DNA of 54,394 nt from assembly GCA_913020705.1 (NCBI GenBank), contig CAJWBY010000011.1, positions 1-54,394 of the forward strand, given 5' to 3'. The first letter of the stretch is position 1. The number at the start of each line of letters is the position of its first letter. This document shows positions 1-8,641 of this stretch, in pieces. This DNA comes from an uncultured Colwellia sp. (lineage in GTDB: Bacteria > Pseudomonadota > Gammaproteobacteria > Enterobacterales > Alteromonadaceae). The position numbers and the translations under genes are program-made. Below the pieces are notes generated by a model. The model saw only the letters and a list, made by a program, of their open reading frames with translations. It was not told the origin of the DNA and searched no databases.

Positions 1-297
1 TCTTCCAATCTAGCAATAAATGCTCAAGCGAATAATACGATTGAAGTTATTATTGAGAATAGTTTAATCAGTGTTCAGCAAGAAATGATGAAGTATCAAG
101 TTAACAATGAACTTATGATCCATGTAAAAGTCAATAATGGTGAGCAAACGTTAAGTAATACGTTTAAAGTTCGTGGCACAAGTGAGGGACCATTAAGTGC
201 CGACATTGCGGTATTGGAACGTGATTTTAATCAACAACTAACAAAATTATTAACGCAAATCATCAGTAATGTTGAAATGAGAATTTTTATAAAATAA
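1..297 (+). CDS. yajG: YajG-family lipoprotein, C-terminal part (5' end outside window)
   Basis: The reading frame is open from base 1 and stops at 295-297, so about 98 C-terminal residues are present and the signal peptide and lipobox lie upstream of the window. The segment MMKYQVNNELMIHVKV, then NNGEQTLSNTFKVRG and GPLSADIAVLERDFNQQLTK, has the pattern of the E. coli YajG C-terminus (a basic/aromatic strand, then EGPL.ADI..LE.(D/E)FNQ). YajG is an envelope lipoprotein of unknown function. In E. coli yajG lies just upstream of ampG, and here ampG also follows, after two inserted genes, which supports the call. An ATG at 85 is internal and not the real start. Confidence 0.75.
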   Translation, partial: SSNLAINAQANNTIEVIIENSLISVQQEMMKYQVNNELMIHVKVNNGEQTLSNTFKVRGTSEGPLSADIAVLERDFNQQLTKLLTQIISNVEMRIFIK

Positions 298-328
298 TGT
301 TTAAAATACGACTGTATAAGAGATAATC

Positions 329-910
329 ATGAGACTTTTACTTTTTTTATTCATACTACTATCTTTCACGATATCAGCAAAAAACATTGCGATTGATCCA
401 GATAACTTATTCCCTCTCGTAAAGTTAGAAACGTCTAAAGGAATAGTCATTGTTGAGTTAGATCGTATTCGTGCTCCTTTAACTGTTGATAATTTTTTAA
501 TGTATGTCGTGAAAGGTGAATACAACAATACGATTTTTCATCGTGTCGTCTCAGACTTTATCGTACAAGGCGGTGGTTATGATGAGCACTTCAATGCAAA
601 AAAAATTGATGGTGATATTGCCAATGAGTCTGGAAATGGATTAAAAAACATCATTGGTACCATTGCAATGGCAAAAGAGAATCGACCACACACAGCAAAC
701 CGTCAATTCTTTTTTAATACCAGTGACAATAAGAGTTTAGATCCCGGGCGTCGTTGGGGATACACCGTATTTGGTGCTATTATTGAAGGACAAGAAGTTA
801 TTGATGCAATAAATCTAGTCAAAACTGAATACAACGATGGAATGGGCTGGGATGATGTTCCTGTGGAACCTATCACATTAATTAAAGCAACCTTACTGCC
901 GGCAGAATAA
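329..910 (+). CDS. Periplasmic cyclophilin-type peptidyl-prolyl cis-trans isomerase
   Basis: This 193-aa protein starts with a clear signal peptide (MRLLLFLFILLSFTISAKN), so it probably folds periplasmic or envelope proteins by isomerising X-Pro bonds. The cyclophilin fold follows: LETSKGIVIVELD, FHRVVSDFIVQGGG (the FHR.I..F..QGG motif with the catalytic Arg), GTIAMAKENRPHTANRQFFFN and GRRWGYTVFGAIIEGQEVID. Its length and layout fit PpiA/PpiB-like single-domain enzymes. AAGAG upstream of the ATG at 329 is a modest ribosome site. It follows the YajG-type gene by 31 nt and may be cotranscribed with it. Assignment to ppiA versus another secreted paralogue is not possible from the sequence alone. 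Confidence 0.9.
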   Translation: MRLLLFLFILLSFTISAKNIAIDPDNLFPLVKLETSKGIVIVELDRIRAPLTVDNFLMYVVKGEYNNTIFHRVVSDFIVQGGGYDEHFNAKKIDGDIANESGNGLKNIIGTIAMAKENRPHTANRQFFFNTSDNKSLDPGRRWGYTVFGAIIEGQEVIDAINLVKTEYNDGMGWDDVPVEPITLIKATLLPAE

Positions 911-937
911 CCCCCCTCTAACCTCTTAACTTAATAT

Positions 938-971
938 AGAAACGTCAACAAACAAACTTATTGACGTTTCT
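938..971 (+). terminator. Perfect 11-bp stem hairpin after the cyclophilin gene
   Basis: AGAAACGTCAA (938-948) pairs with TTGACGTTTCT (961-971) around a 12-nt loop, 28 nt past the cyclophilin stop. There is no U-run after the stem, so it may be a weak terminator or a 3'-end-protecting stem-loop rather than a canonical intrinsic terminator. Confidence 0.45.
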
Positions 972-1165
972 GTAAATAACGACTTCTATTGCATACCCGT
1001 ACAATTTAATCACAAATATTTTACATAATCATCTTTGACAAATCTTAATTTATCTACGATAAATAAGGTAGCAATTAGCAGTAAAACTTTTCATGTACAC
1101 TCAATGAAATGTTAACTTCTCCTATTTCCGATTTTTTTGTAAGTATAAGAGTGAACGAGGTTGTC

Positions 1166-1495
1166 ATGATAATTGAGCCGTTTATCAACGAAAAAACAAT
1201 GCAGATAGCCCACTATATTAAAGCTGTGATTAATCAGTCATTACATTACACAGAACTCGATAAATTCATTGTTGATACAATGGAAGAATGGACAGTGCTT
1301 AATGTAAATGATGAAACGCCAGGCAGTGCAAAAGAACGAGTTTTTTGGCACCTAGTGCATGAAATGAGTTTGCATGGAGCTCAGTCCCTCAGTCATGACT
1401 TATACTTTAAAAGTGAAATCACCACTTGCTTAGATTTTTTTAGTGGTAAAGGTAGTTACCCCATTGACTGTATTGGTTGGCGCCCACTGCCTTAA
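1166..1495 (+). CDS. Conserved-looking protein of unknown function, 109 aa
   Basis: I do not recognise a family. The frame is open from 1109, but the ATG at 1166 has GAGG five bases upstream and is the better start; it gives MIIEPFINEKTMQIAHYIKAV and 109 residues. There is no signal peptide or membrane segment. The composition is mixed alpha-helical and acidic, and it ends DCIGWRPLP. Codon use resembles that of its neighbours. It lies alone between the cyclophilin hairpin and ampG, about 100 nt before ampG, so it may share a transcript with ampG. Function unknown. Confidence 0.65.
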   Translation: MIIEPFINEKTMQIAHYIKAVINQSLHYTELDKFIVDTMEEWTVLNVNDETPGSAKERVFWHLVHEMSLHGAQSLSHDLYFKSEITTCLDFFSGKGSYPIDCIGWRPLP

Positions 1496-1600
1496 TTAAG
1501 TTAATAACTTCATTATTCTCAACTATCTGCAAGAATTTACTTCTTAAGGTTAGTGCTCTCTGATAACCTGCTAATTAAGTATAAATAATGATTAATTAGC

Positions 1601-3202
1601 ATGTCTTCACCACATACAATCAAAGAAACACTCAATTATTTTAAAGACAAACGCTTGCTTACCGTTTTTTGTTTAGGCATCGCAAGTGGCTTCCCCTGGG
1701 TAATGATTGGCTCTGCAATGACCGGATGGCTAAAAGACGAAGGCCTAAGTCGTTCAAGCATAGGTTTGTTTGGTTTGATTTTTGTTGCTTATAGTATCAA
1801 TTTTTTATGGTCTCCATTAATTGATAGGGTCAAACTTCCATTTATTACCGCTAAAGTAGGAATGAGACGGAGCTGGATAATTGTCACACAAACGATTATT
1901 GTTTTTTCGGCATTTCAGCTCAGTAATTTCGATGCGAGTACACAATTAAATGTAATGGCAATGTTTGGTTTAATTATTGCTATTACAGGGGCAACCCAAG
2001 ATATTGCAATTGATGCATATCGTATCGAATCACTTGCAAGTAACGACAACAATATAATGGCAGCAGGCTCTGCAATGGCTACTGCAGGTTGGTGGACAGG
2101 TTATGCTGGATTAGGAAGTATTCCATTTATTCTTGTAAGTAAACCTAACTGGGAATGGCCAGAAGTTTTTCTAGTGCTGTCCGCCATAATGGCAGTTCTC
2201 ATGATTACGGCATTTGTTATTAGCGAGCCGAAAAGTAATCGAGAAGAAACGTTAAGGAAGATTGAGGATAATTATTTAAAAGTACTCCCTCAGTACGGTA
2301 CTAAATCATTTTCCATATTATTTATACTTCCTCTTATTTTCCTTAGTATTATTTATGCAAATATTGGTTATCCTGCTTGGCCTGAAAACTTAATTGCTAA
2401 TGACTATAGGTTTACCTTCATTACATTTTTAATCATGGGACTGCTATTTTTATTTACACAGCAACTCTCTCAACTAAATAAAAAGATAAACCAAGAAAAA
2501 CTGAATACATCGCTTCTTGAAGCTAATACTTTTCACCGAATAACGGCATGGTTATTAACAACGCTTGTTGCTCCAATTCAGGAATTTTTTGATCGAAACG
2601 GCACAAGGCTTGCGATATCGATACTGCTTTTTATTTTTCTTTTTAAGTTAGGTGAAGCTTACTTAGGACGTATGTCAATTGTATTTTATCGAGAAGTTGG
2701 TTTTTCAAATGAAGATATTGCTTACTATTCAAAGATGATAAATTGGGCAACCACCATTGTATTTTCTCTTATTGGTAGCGTTTTTACGATGAGGTACGGT
2801 ATTTTAAAAGGTTTATTTATTGGTGGCGTTGCTATGGCTAGCAGTAATTTGCTTTTTGCAGCTATGGCATTAGTGGGACCTAATAAACTATTATTTGCTT
2901 TTACTGTTTTTGTAGATGGTTTCACTTCAGCTTGGGGTTCCGTTGCATTTGTTGCTCTTTTATCAGTGCTTTGTAATAAAAGTTTTACTGCTAGCCAATA
3001 TGCATTAATGGCGTCTTTAGGTACATTTGGTCGAGTAATGTTAGGGTCATATTCAGGTATTATTGTTGATTGGCTAGATGGAAATTGGTCATTATTTTTC
3101 GTATTTACTTCATTAATGGTGATCCCAAGTTTATTGTTTTTATATTCAATTAGAGTTCCTTTAAATGCATTAATAGAAAAACAAAACAGCAATTCCCAGT
3201 AA
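1601..3202 (+). CDS. ampG: AmpG-type muropeptide permease (MFS)
   Basis: This 533-aa polytopic membrane protein of the major facilitator superfamily imports GlcNAc-anhMurNAc peptides for cell-wall recycling. AmpG-like hallmarks are the N-terminal FCLGIASGFPWVMIGSAMTGWL segment (quoted in parts: GIASGFPW, GSAMTGWL), WSPLIDR after TM2, and GATQDIAIDAYRIE in the first half. It carries about 12-14 hydrophobic segments and a hydrophilic central stretch near residues 290-310 (QQLSQLNKKINQEKL), making it longer than E. coli AmpG. The link to a YajG-type gene upstream is the E. coli arrangement. No strong ribosome site precedes the ATG. It is followed by a 57-aa membrane protein gene. Confidence 0.93.
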   Translation: MSSPHTIKETLNYFKDKRLLTVFCLGIASGFPWVMIGSAMTGWLKDEGLSRSSIGLFGLIFVAYSINFLWSPLIDRVKLPFITAKVGMRRSWIIVTQTIIVFSAFQLSNFDASTQLNVMAMFGLIIAITGATQDIAIDAYRIESLASNDNNIMAAGSAMATAGWWTGYAGLGSIPFILVSKPNWEWPEVFLVLSAIMAVLMITAFVISEPKSNREETLRKIEDNYLKVLPQYGTKSFSILFILPLIFLSIIYANIGYPAWPENLIANDYRFTFITFLIMGLLFLFTQQLSQLNKKINQEKLNTSLLEANTFHRITAWLLTTLVAPIQEFFDRNGTRLAISILLFIFLFKLGEAYLGRMSIVFYREVGFSNEDIAYYSKMINWATTIVFSLIGSVFTMRYGILKGLFIGGVAMASSNLLFAAMALVGPNKLLFAFTVFVDGFTSAWGSVAFVALLSVLCNKSFTASQYALMASLGTFGRVMLGSYSGIIVDWLDGNWSLFFVFTSLMVIPSLLFLYSIRVPLNALIEKQNSNSQ

Positions 3203-3245
3203 ATTATTCTAATATATTGATATATGTTTAAATTAAGCAGGTTTT

Positions 3246-3419
3246 ATGATCAAATTGTTCTTTCTTCTCCCAATTATTATGTGCCTTGTTTGGTGGAGAT
3301 ATTTAAAAGCAAAAGGCTGTAGTGTAAAAGATGGTGTTAAAGGCTTTGCATACATTATTGCTTTAAATACTGTATTGATTGGCTTCCTTGTCATGATGGT
3401 CTACGTCACTAACTCATAG
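3246..3419 (+). CDS. Small membrane protein, 57 aa, downstream of ampG
   Basis: ATG at 3246 is preceded by AGCAGG at an appropriate spacing and lies 43 nt past the ampG stop. The product begins MIKLFFLLPIIMCLVWWRYL, has a short polar loop KAKGCSVKDGVKG, then a second hydrophobic segment FAYIIALNTVLIGFLVMMV and ends YVTNS. Two transmembrane helices with a positive loop suggest an N-out/C-out inner-membrane hairpin. I do not know a named family. Position and spacing suggest cotranscription with ampG, so an accessory role to the permease is conceivable but only inferred. Confidence 0.65.
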   Translation: MIKLFFLLPIIMCLVWWRYLKAKGCSVKDGVKGFAYIIALNTVLIGFLVMMVYVTNS

Positions 3420-3474
3420 TTTTATAAATATTGTTATTCTTCGCAATCAACAGGAATAGTAGAACAAATACATG

Positions 3475-3545
3475 AATGTCAGGATGTCTGAGAAAGACCA
3501 TCCTGAACATCGTCATTCTTTCACATCCATGTGACCATGACATAC
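3475..3545. repeat. Cluster of imperfect inverted repeats downstream of ampG
   Basis: CAGGATG-TCT near 3480-3489 pairs with AGA-C-CATCCTG near 3500-3510, forming a hairpin with a GAGAA loop. About 20 nt on, TCACAT-CC-ATGTGA is a near-perfect palindrome. CATCCTGAACA occurs twice (about 3504 and 3550). This looks like a small palindromic intergenic repeat or a decayed mobile fragment rather than coding sequence. Confidence 0.4.
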
Positions 3546-3562
3546 CATTCATCCTGAACATA

Positions 3563-3598
3563 AAAAAAGCTTACTCAATAAAATGAGTAAGCTTTTTT
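3563..3598. terminator. Bidirectional intrinsic terminator
   Basis: AAAAAAGCTTACTCA (3563-3577) and TGAGTAAGCTTTTTT (3584-3598) pair over a 6-nt ATAAAA loop. The A/T flanks serve both the plus-strand ampG/57-aa unit and the minus-strand DUF1232 gene that converge here. The sequence just left of it carries the recurring GAACATAAAAA motif. Confidence 0.9.
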
Positions 3599-3623
3599 AA
3601 TAAATATTTTTTAAATTAAGAAT

Positions 3624-4172
3624 TTAGAAAATAGATCTGAATGATGAACGGCGACCACGACGAGTAGAACGACGGTTTCTCATACGGCTATGAAGTTCAC
3701 GACGCTTCGAATCCAACCATTCTTCGCGAGTAATGGTTGTATCGCCAGTTCGCTCTTCTTCACGACTACGGTAAGCACAGAACTCTTCAAATGCTTCAAT
3801 ATCGTCTTTTAATTCTTCAGCAACTAATTCAATCATAATTGCATCATCTAAAAAGCCTAATACAGGAATATGGTCAGGCACTAAATCTTCAGGGTCACTA
3901 AAATAAGCTAATGCACTTAATACGTCACTTCTTTCTTCTTCAGGAATTTTCCACTCTGAATCTTCAATCATAGCAACTAAAGTTTCGAGCTTTTTAATAC
4001 GTTCACTAACAAACTCAGGAACACTGCCCTTAATATCTTGACTGATGTTCTTAGCATTACTCAAAATAACTGCTTCGCTAAGTTTTGAAGCTCCTGATTG
4101 TGCCTGACGCATCACATCACGAAAGTGGTCTAAGTCTGATTCCGTTAATTCAAATTTAACTTCAAACGCCAT
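3624..4172 (-). CDS. DUF1232 (YkvA-type) protein with Arg-rich tail
   Basis: This 182-aa protein has its DUF1232/YkvA signature at about residues 85-120: ALAYFSDPEDLVPDHIPVLG followed by FLDDAIMIELVAEEL. The N-terminal half is acidic and helical. The last 25 or so residues are strongly basic (RRELHSRMRNRRSTRRGRR), which could bind nucleic acid or acidic lipid head groups. No transmembrane segment is evident outside the moderately hydrophobic DUF1232 core. The biochemical role of this family is unknown. Start ATG at 4172 is preceded by AGGAGAA, a good ribosome site. It is a single-gene unit ending in the shared terminator. Confidence 0.85.
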   Translation of the reverse strand: MAFEVKFELTESDLDHFRDVMRQAQSGASKLSEAVILSNAKNISQDIKGSVPEFVSERIKKLETLVAMIEDSEWKIPEEERSDVLSALAYFSDPEDLVPDHIPVLGFLDDAIMIELVAEELKDDIEAFEEFCAYRSREEERTGDTTITREEWLDSKRRELHSRMRNRRSTRRGRRSSFRSIF

Positions 4173-4390
4173 TATAATTCTCCTATGTTTGGCTTTTTTC
4201 TTTATGCACTTTGTTTAAATTATATTATTTAGCATAATTATAAACATAGTACATTTTATTAGATTTTCTTGGTTGAATTAAACTTAACAGATAGTTAAGC
4301 AGACAGCACGCAGTTAACACAGTTTTTTTGTAAAAAATTATAACTTTTCATTTACACATCTTATAAACATAATGCTATGATTTTATTCTA

Positions 4391-5698
4391 ATGTTTGTAA
4401 TTACCTTTCTATCCCTTATGCAAAATACAGAGTTAGTTAAAAAAAATATCGATACAGCTGTCACATCAACACGACCTGAAGTGCCTCAAAATTTCGAAAA
4501 TATGATTGAAAAATATTGTGATAACTGTCATCAGCCCCTTATCGGTCCATTTTGCGGTCAGTGTGGCCAACAAGCTGAGTCAACGTTAAAGTATTTTTGG
4601 GTCGTGATAATGCATTTACTTGATGATATTTTTAGCTTCGATTCTCGTGCTGCTCGTACTATTTTGCCATTAATCACACGCCCAGCATTTTTAACCAATG
4701 AATATTTCGCCGGCAGACGAGTACATTACGTGCCACCACTTCGTCTGTATCTGTTTATTAGTATTATCTTTTTTCTCTCGCTCAACCTTAATTCCAATAA
4801 TACTATTTTTGACGAAAATCACAGATTAACAGCAAATAATAATGTTACCGAATATCTTAAAGAGCTCGAGCAAAAGAAAGTATCTGCGACAGATAAGCAC
4901 GATGAATTGCTCATTGAAAACATAAATAGTGATATTGCTAAATACACTCAATATCAAAAAGCCTTAAATAACACAAATGCGTTGCTTGCAGCCAAGGTTA
5001 CCGAAAAAATTGTCGAATTGGAGTTAAAAAAAGTCAGTGAAAAAGGACAATTAAAATCGACTGATGAAAAGGAATTAAATGAGACCATTAAACAACTAAC
5101 ACTCATTAATCAAGGTGAACTAAAAGTGTTGCCCGAAGAAAAAGTAACCTTTTCTAATAATGCCGACGGTACACTGACCTTTGATTTTCTCTCTAAAGAG
5201 AATAACGACAAGCTAAATGACTTTGTAAAAGTGCTAGAGAAAAAAGCAACCAAAGCATTTAACACAGACCCGTCATTATTAATGAAGGAGTCACTCAGTA
5301 AACTGCCACAGTTGATGTTTATCGTACTTCCTATTTTTGCCGCATTATTAAAAGTTATGTATTTATTTTCAAATCGGCTGTATATGGAGCATTTAACCGT
5401 TGCACTACACAGTCATAGTTTTATTTTCCTTTCCTTTTTAATCGTAGAAATCACCAATTTCTTACATGATAATCTAGATAAAAGTAGCCCCCTGCTAAAA
5501 GGGATATTTGAATACACTGGGTATGCGGCTTTACTTTGGATCCCTATTTACTTATTTTTGATGCAAAAACGCGTGTATAAACAAGGAACGTTCTTCACTT
5601 TTGTAAAGTACCAACTTATTAGCATGCTTTATTTCATGTTATTGAGCTTTACCGCTATCATTGCTTTTATATGGGGATTAACTGACATTAACCTTTAA
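4391..5698 (+). CDS. DUF3667 zinc-ribbon membrane protein
   Basis: This protein of up to 435 aa has a CxxC...CxxC zinc ribbon near residues 47-64 (YCDNCHQPLIGPFCGQCGQQ), followed by the DUF3667-type segment (DSRAARTILPLITRPAFLTNEYF, then GRRVHYVPPLRLYLFISIIFF, quoted in part) and a first membrane helix. A long polar, probably coiled region (about residues 140-300) precedes four C-terminal hydrophobic helices. Function is unknown for the family. The start is uncertain: ATG 4391 or ATG 4418, neither with a clear ribosome site; the N-terminal nine residues are therefore doubtful. It is monocistronic, with its own terminator. Confidence 0.82.
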   Translation: MFVITFLSLMQNTELVKKNIDTAVTSTRPEVPQNFENMIEKYCDNCHQPLIGPFCGQCGQQAESTLKYFWVVIMHLLDDIFSFDSRAARTILPLITRPAFLTNEYFAGRRVHYVPPLRLYLFISIIFFLSLNLNSNNTIFDENHRLTANNNVTEYLKELEQKKVSATDKHDELLIENINSDIAKYTQYQKALNNTNALLAAKVTEKIVELELKKVSEKGQLKSTDEKELNETIKQLTLINQGELKVLPEEKVTFSNNADGTLTFDFLSKENNDKLNDFVKVLEKKATKAFNTDPSLLMKESLSKLPQLMFIVLPIFAALLKVMYLFSNRLYMEHLTVALHSHSFIFLSFLIVEITNFLHDNLDKSSPLLKGIFEYTGYAALLWIPIYLFLMQKRVYKQGTFFTFVKYQLISMLYFMLLSFTAIIAFIWGLTDINL

Positions 5699-5711
5699 AT
5701 ACGATGCAATA

Positions 5712-5745
5712 AAAAAGGCTTTAGTGAGAACACTAAAGCCTTTTT
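5712..5745. terminator. Bidirectional terminator between the DUF3667 gene and lysS
   Basis: AAAAAGGCTTTAGTG (5712-5726) pairs with CACTAAAGCCTTTTT (5731-5745) over an AGAA tetraloop. The A and T flanks allow function for both converging units. Confidence 0.92.
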
Positions 5746-5762
5746 AATAAAACTAAATTTAT

Positions 5763-7337
5763 TTACTCAGCTAACGGACGCATATGTGGGAATAAAATAA
5801 CGTCTTTAATCGTCGGTGAATCAGTAAATAACATCACTAAACGGTCAATGCCAATACCTTCACCCGCAGTTGGTGGTAGGCCATATTCTAAGGCGTTGAT
5901 ATAATCAGCATCATAATGCATGGCTTCATCATCGCCAGCATCTTTTTCTGTTACTTGTTTTTGGAAACGTTCAGCTTGATCTTCTGCATCGTTTAACTCT
6001 GAGAAACCATTGGCTAATTCGCGACCGCCAACAAAGAATTCAAATCTGTCGGTTATAAATGAGTTTTCATCGTTACGACGAGCAAGCGGTGAAACTTCCC
6101 ATGGGTATTCGGTAATAAATGTTGGTTGGTCTAATAAATGCTCGGCAACTTCTTCGAAGATTTCACAAATGTACTTTCCTGGCCCCCAAACTTTAGAAGC
6201 TTCATTTTCTTTCACGCCAACCGCTTTTGCCATTGCTTTAATTGCTTCAAAATTGTTTTCTGGATCACGTAAAGCCGCTTCATCAAGTGTTTCTGCGCCA
6301 CGATGATCTTTACCATATTGCAAAATAGCATTAACCATTGATAAACGTGTAAATGGCTTACCAAGATCATAGAATTTTTCTTCTACAACTTCACCATCGC
6401 TATTTTTAACGGTATTACGAATAGTAGTGGTACCTAATACGTCTTGAGCAATAGTACGTAACATTTCTTCTGTGGTGTTCATCAAGTCATGGTAATCAGC
6501 GTAAGCTTGGTAGAACTCAATCATAGTGAATTCTGGGTTATGACGAGTTGAAATACCTTCATTACGGAAACTGCGGTTAATTTCAAATACACGGTCAAAA
6601 CCACCAACTACTAAACGTTTTAAGTTAAGCTCTGGCGCAATACGTAGATACATATCAAGATCAAAAGTATTATGATGAGTCATAAAAGGTTTCGCGGTAG
6701 CGCCACCCGGTATGATTTGCAACATGGGTGTTTCAACTTCCATGAAGTCACGCTGCGTTAAGAAGTTACGGATACCAGCAACAATTTTTGAACGAATTTT
6801 AAAAGTATTACGAGTATCTTCATTGATAATTAAATCAATGTAACGCTGACGATACTTAGTCTCTTGATCTGATAACCCGTGAAACTTTTCTGGTAATGGG
6901 CGTAAAGACTTAGTTAGCAGAGAGTACTCTTCCATATTCACGTAAAGATCACCTTTACCTGATTTATGTAAAATACCTTTAATACCGACGATATCGCCAA
7001 TGTCTAAAGAGCCCCATTTTTCTCGAATTTCTTTTTGTACTGTTTTTTCAGCGTAACCTTGGATACGACCTGACGAGTCTTGTATCACTAAAAATGGACC
7101 ACGCTTTGCCATAACACGACCAGCAATAGCATAAGTTACTTGAAGCGCTTCAAGTTCTTCTTTGGTTTTTTCACCATGCTCAGCTTGAATATCAGCAGCT
7201 AAGTGTTCACGATTAAAATCGTTAGGGAAACCATTAGCAGAACAATTAGAGCGAATCTTTTCAAGTTTTACACGACGCTCAGCAATCAGTTTATTTTCAT
7301 CTTGTGCTACGGGTGCATTATTAGCTTTATCTGTCAT
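5763..7337 (-). CDS. lysS: Lysyl-tRNA synthetase, class II
   Basis: LysS charges tRNA-Lys in the cytoplasm. The protein is 524 aa from the ATG at 7337 ([10 protein letters not shown]); the frame runs 12 nt further to a TTG at 7349, which is less likely. The N-terminal OB-fold anticodon-binding domain spans about residues 65-150. Class II motif 2 is visible as [19 protein letters not shown], and motif 3 as [11 protein letters not shown] plus LFPHMRP at the C-terminus. Length matches bacterial LysS (about 505). It is the last gene of the dsbC-recJ-prfB-lysS cluster; prfB-lysS adjacency is the enterobacterial order, and 66 nt separate it from prfB. Confidence 0.97.
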   Translation of the reverse strand: MTDKANNAPVAQDENKLIAERRVKLEKIRSNCSANGFPNDFNREHLAADIQAEHGEKTKEELEALQVTYAIAGRVMAKRGPFLVIQDSSGRIQGYAEKTVQKEIREKWGSLDIGDIVGIKGILHKSGKGDLYVNMEEYSLLTKSLRPLPEKFHGLSDQETKYRQRYIDLIINEDTRNTFKIRSKIVAGIRNFLTQRDFMEVETPMLQIIPGGATAKPFMTHHNTFDLDMYLRIAPELNLKRLVVGGFDRVFEINRSFRNEGISTRHNPEFTMIEFYQAYADYHDLMNTTEEMLRTIAQDVLGTTTIRNTVKNSDGEVVEEKFYDLGKPFTRLSMVNAILQYGKDHRGAETLDEAALRDPENNFEAIKAMAKAVGVKENEASKVWGPGKYICEIFEEVAEHLLDQPTFITEYPWEVSPLARRNDENSFITDRFEFFVGGRELANGFSELNDAEDQAERFQKQVTEKDAGDDEAMHYDADYINALEYGLPPTAGEGIGIDRLVMLFTDSPTIKDVILFPHMRPLAE

Positions 7338-7403
7338 TTTATTTCTCAAAGTTATCTTTAATTTTTCGATGGTATAATCGTTAGTTTTTATTTGAGCTTT
7401 ACA

Positions 7404-8502
7404 CTACAAGCCAGATTTCAAACTGGCCTCTAAAAACTTGTCTAAATCGCCGTCTAAAACCGCTTGTGTATTGCGGTTCTCAACGCCGGTGCGTAAATCT
7501 TTAATTCGGCTGTCGTCTAAAACGTATGAGCGTATTTGACTTCCCCAACCTATGTCTGATTTTCCGTCTTCTAATTCCTGTTTACCTTCATTTTTCTTTT
7601 GCATTTCCATTTCAAAAAGCTTGGCTTTAAGAAGCTTCATCGCTGTTGCTCGGTTTTTATGTTGAGAGCGGTCAGCCTGACAAGCGACAACAGCGCCCGT
7701 TGGTTCATGCGTAATACGTATAGCTGAATCTGTTTTGTTTACATGCTGACCACCTGCACCAGACGCACGAAAGGTATCAATACGTAAATCAGCTGGGTTA
7801 ATATCTATTTCGATATTATCGTCAATTTCAGGATAAATAAATGCAGAGGCAAATGAAGTATGACGACGACCACTTGAGTCAAATGGTGACTTTCTTACTA
7901 AGCGATGAACACCTGTTTCAGTGCGCAACCAACCATAAGCATATTCGCCTGTGTATTTAATTGTGCAACCTTTAATACCTGCGACATCACCATCAGTGAC
8001 TTCAATAGCTTCAGTTTTATAACCGTGCGCTTCACCCCATCGTAAATACATGCGCATTAGCATTTCTGCCCAGTCTTGTGCTTCAGTGCCGCCTGATCCC
8101 GATTGAATATCTAAATAGCAACTATTTTCGTCATGCTCGCCTGAAAACATTCGACGAAACTCTAATTTTTCTAAACTTTTTTCTAAAACTTTGACTTCTT
8201 CTGTCGCGTCATTAAAAGTCTCTTCGTCGTCTTCTTCGACAGCAAGTTCAACTAGGCCTTCAATATCTTCACAACCACGGTCCATTTCATCAATAGTTTC
8301 AACAATGGCCTCAAGTGAAGAGCGTTCTTTACCCAACGCTTGTGCACGTTCAGGTTCATTCCAAACTTCTGGTGATTCTAATTCACGAACTACTTCAACT
8401 AAACGCTCTGATCTTAGGTCGTAGTCAAAGGTACCCCCGAAGCATATCTGTACGCTCACGGATGTCTTTAATTTTGTTTATTACCGGATTAACTTCAAGC
8501 AT
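7404..8502 (-). CDS. prfB: Peptide chain release factor 2 with programmed +1 frameshift
   Basis: RF2 terminates translation at UGA and UAA. Codons 1-25 start at the ATG at 8502 ([20 protein letters not shown], then LRGYL) and run into an in-frame TGA (8425-8427). The slippery CTT-TGA-C, preceded by the internal Shine-Dalgarno-like CGGGGG and TAC, is the classic autoregulatory site; a +1 shift at 8427 continues as DYDLRSERL. The full product is 25 + 340 = 365 aa, as in E. coli. The domain carries GGQ ([19 protein letters not shown]) and an anticodon-like [13 protein letters not shown]. The gene lies between recJ and lysS. Confidence 0.97.
8425..8441 (-). promoter_or_regulatory. RF2 programmed frameshift signal
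   Basis: On the minus strand the order is CGGGGG, TAC, CTT, TGA, C. The purine block pairs with the anti-Shine-Dalgarno, CTT is the slip codon and TGA is the stop that is slow to be read when RF2 is scarce. This is established prfB autoregulation. Confidence 0.95.
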
Positions 8503-8641
8503 AATTTATAATTTTACGTCGCTAATTTGGCGTCAAGATGCACGCCCGAAAGAATAAAATAAAATAGTGGCGCATTGTAGCGTAATTCCTAACGTAAATA
8601 AACGCTTGAACAAGACTAAACAGGGTAAATTTATCGAAGTA

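Noticed and set aside
2725..3192. 155-codon minus-strand open frame inside ampG
   Set aside because: It is a shadow of the AmpG membrane-protein coding sequence with no recognisable domain or ribosome site.
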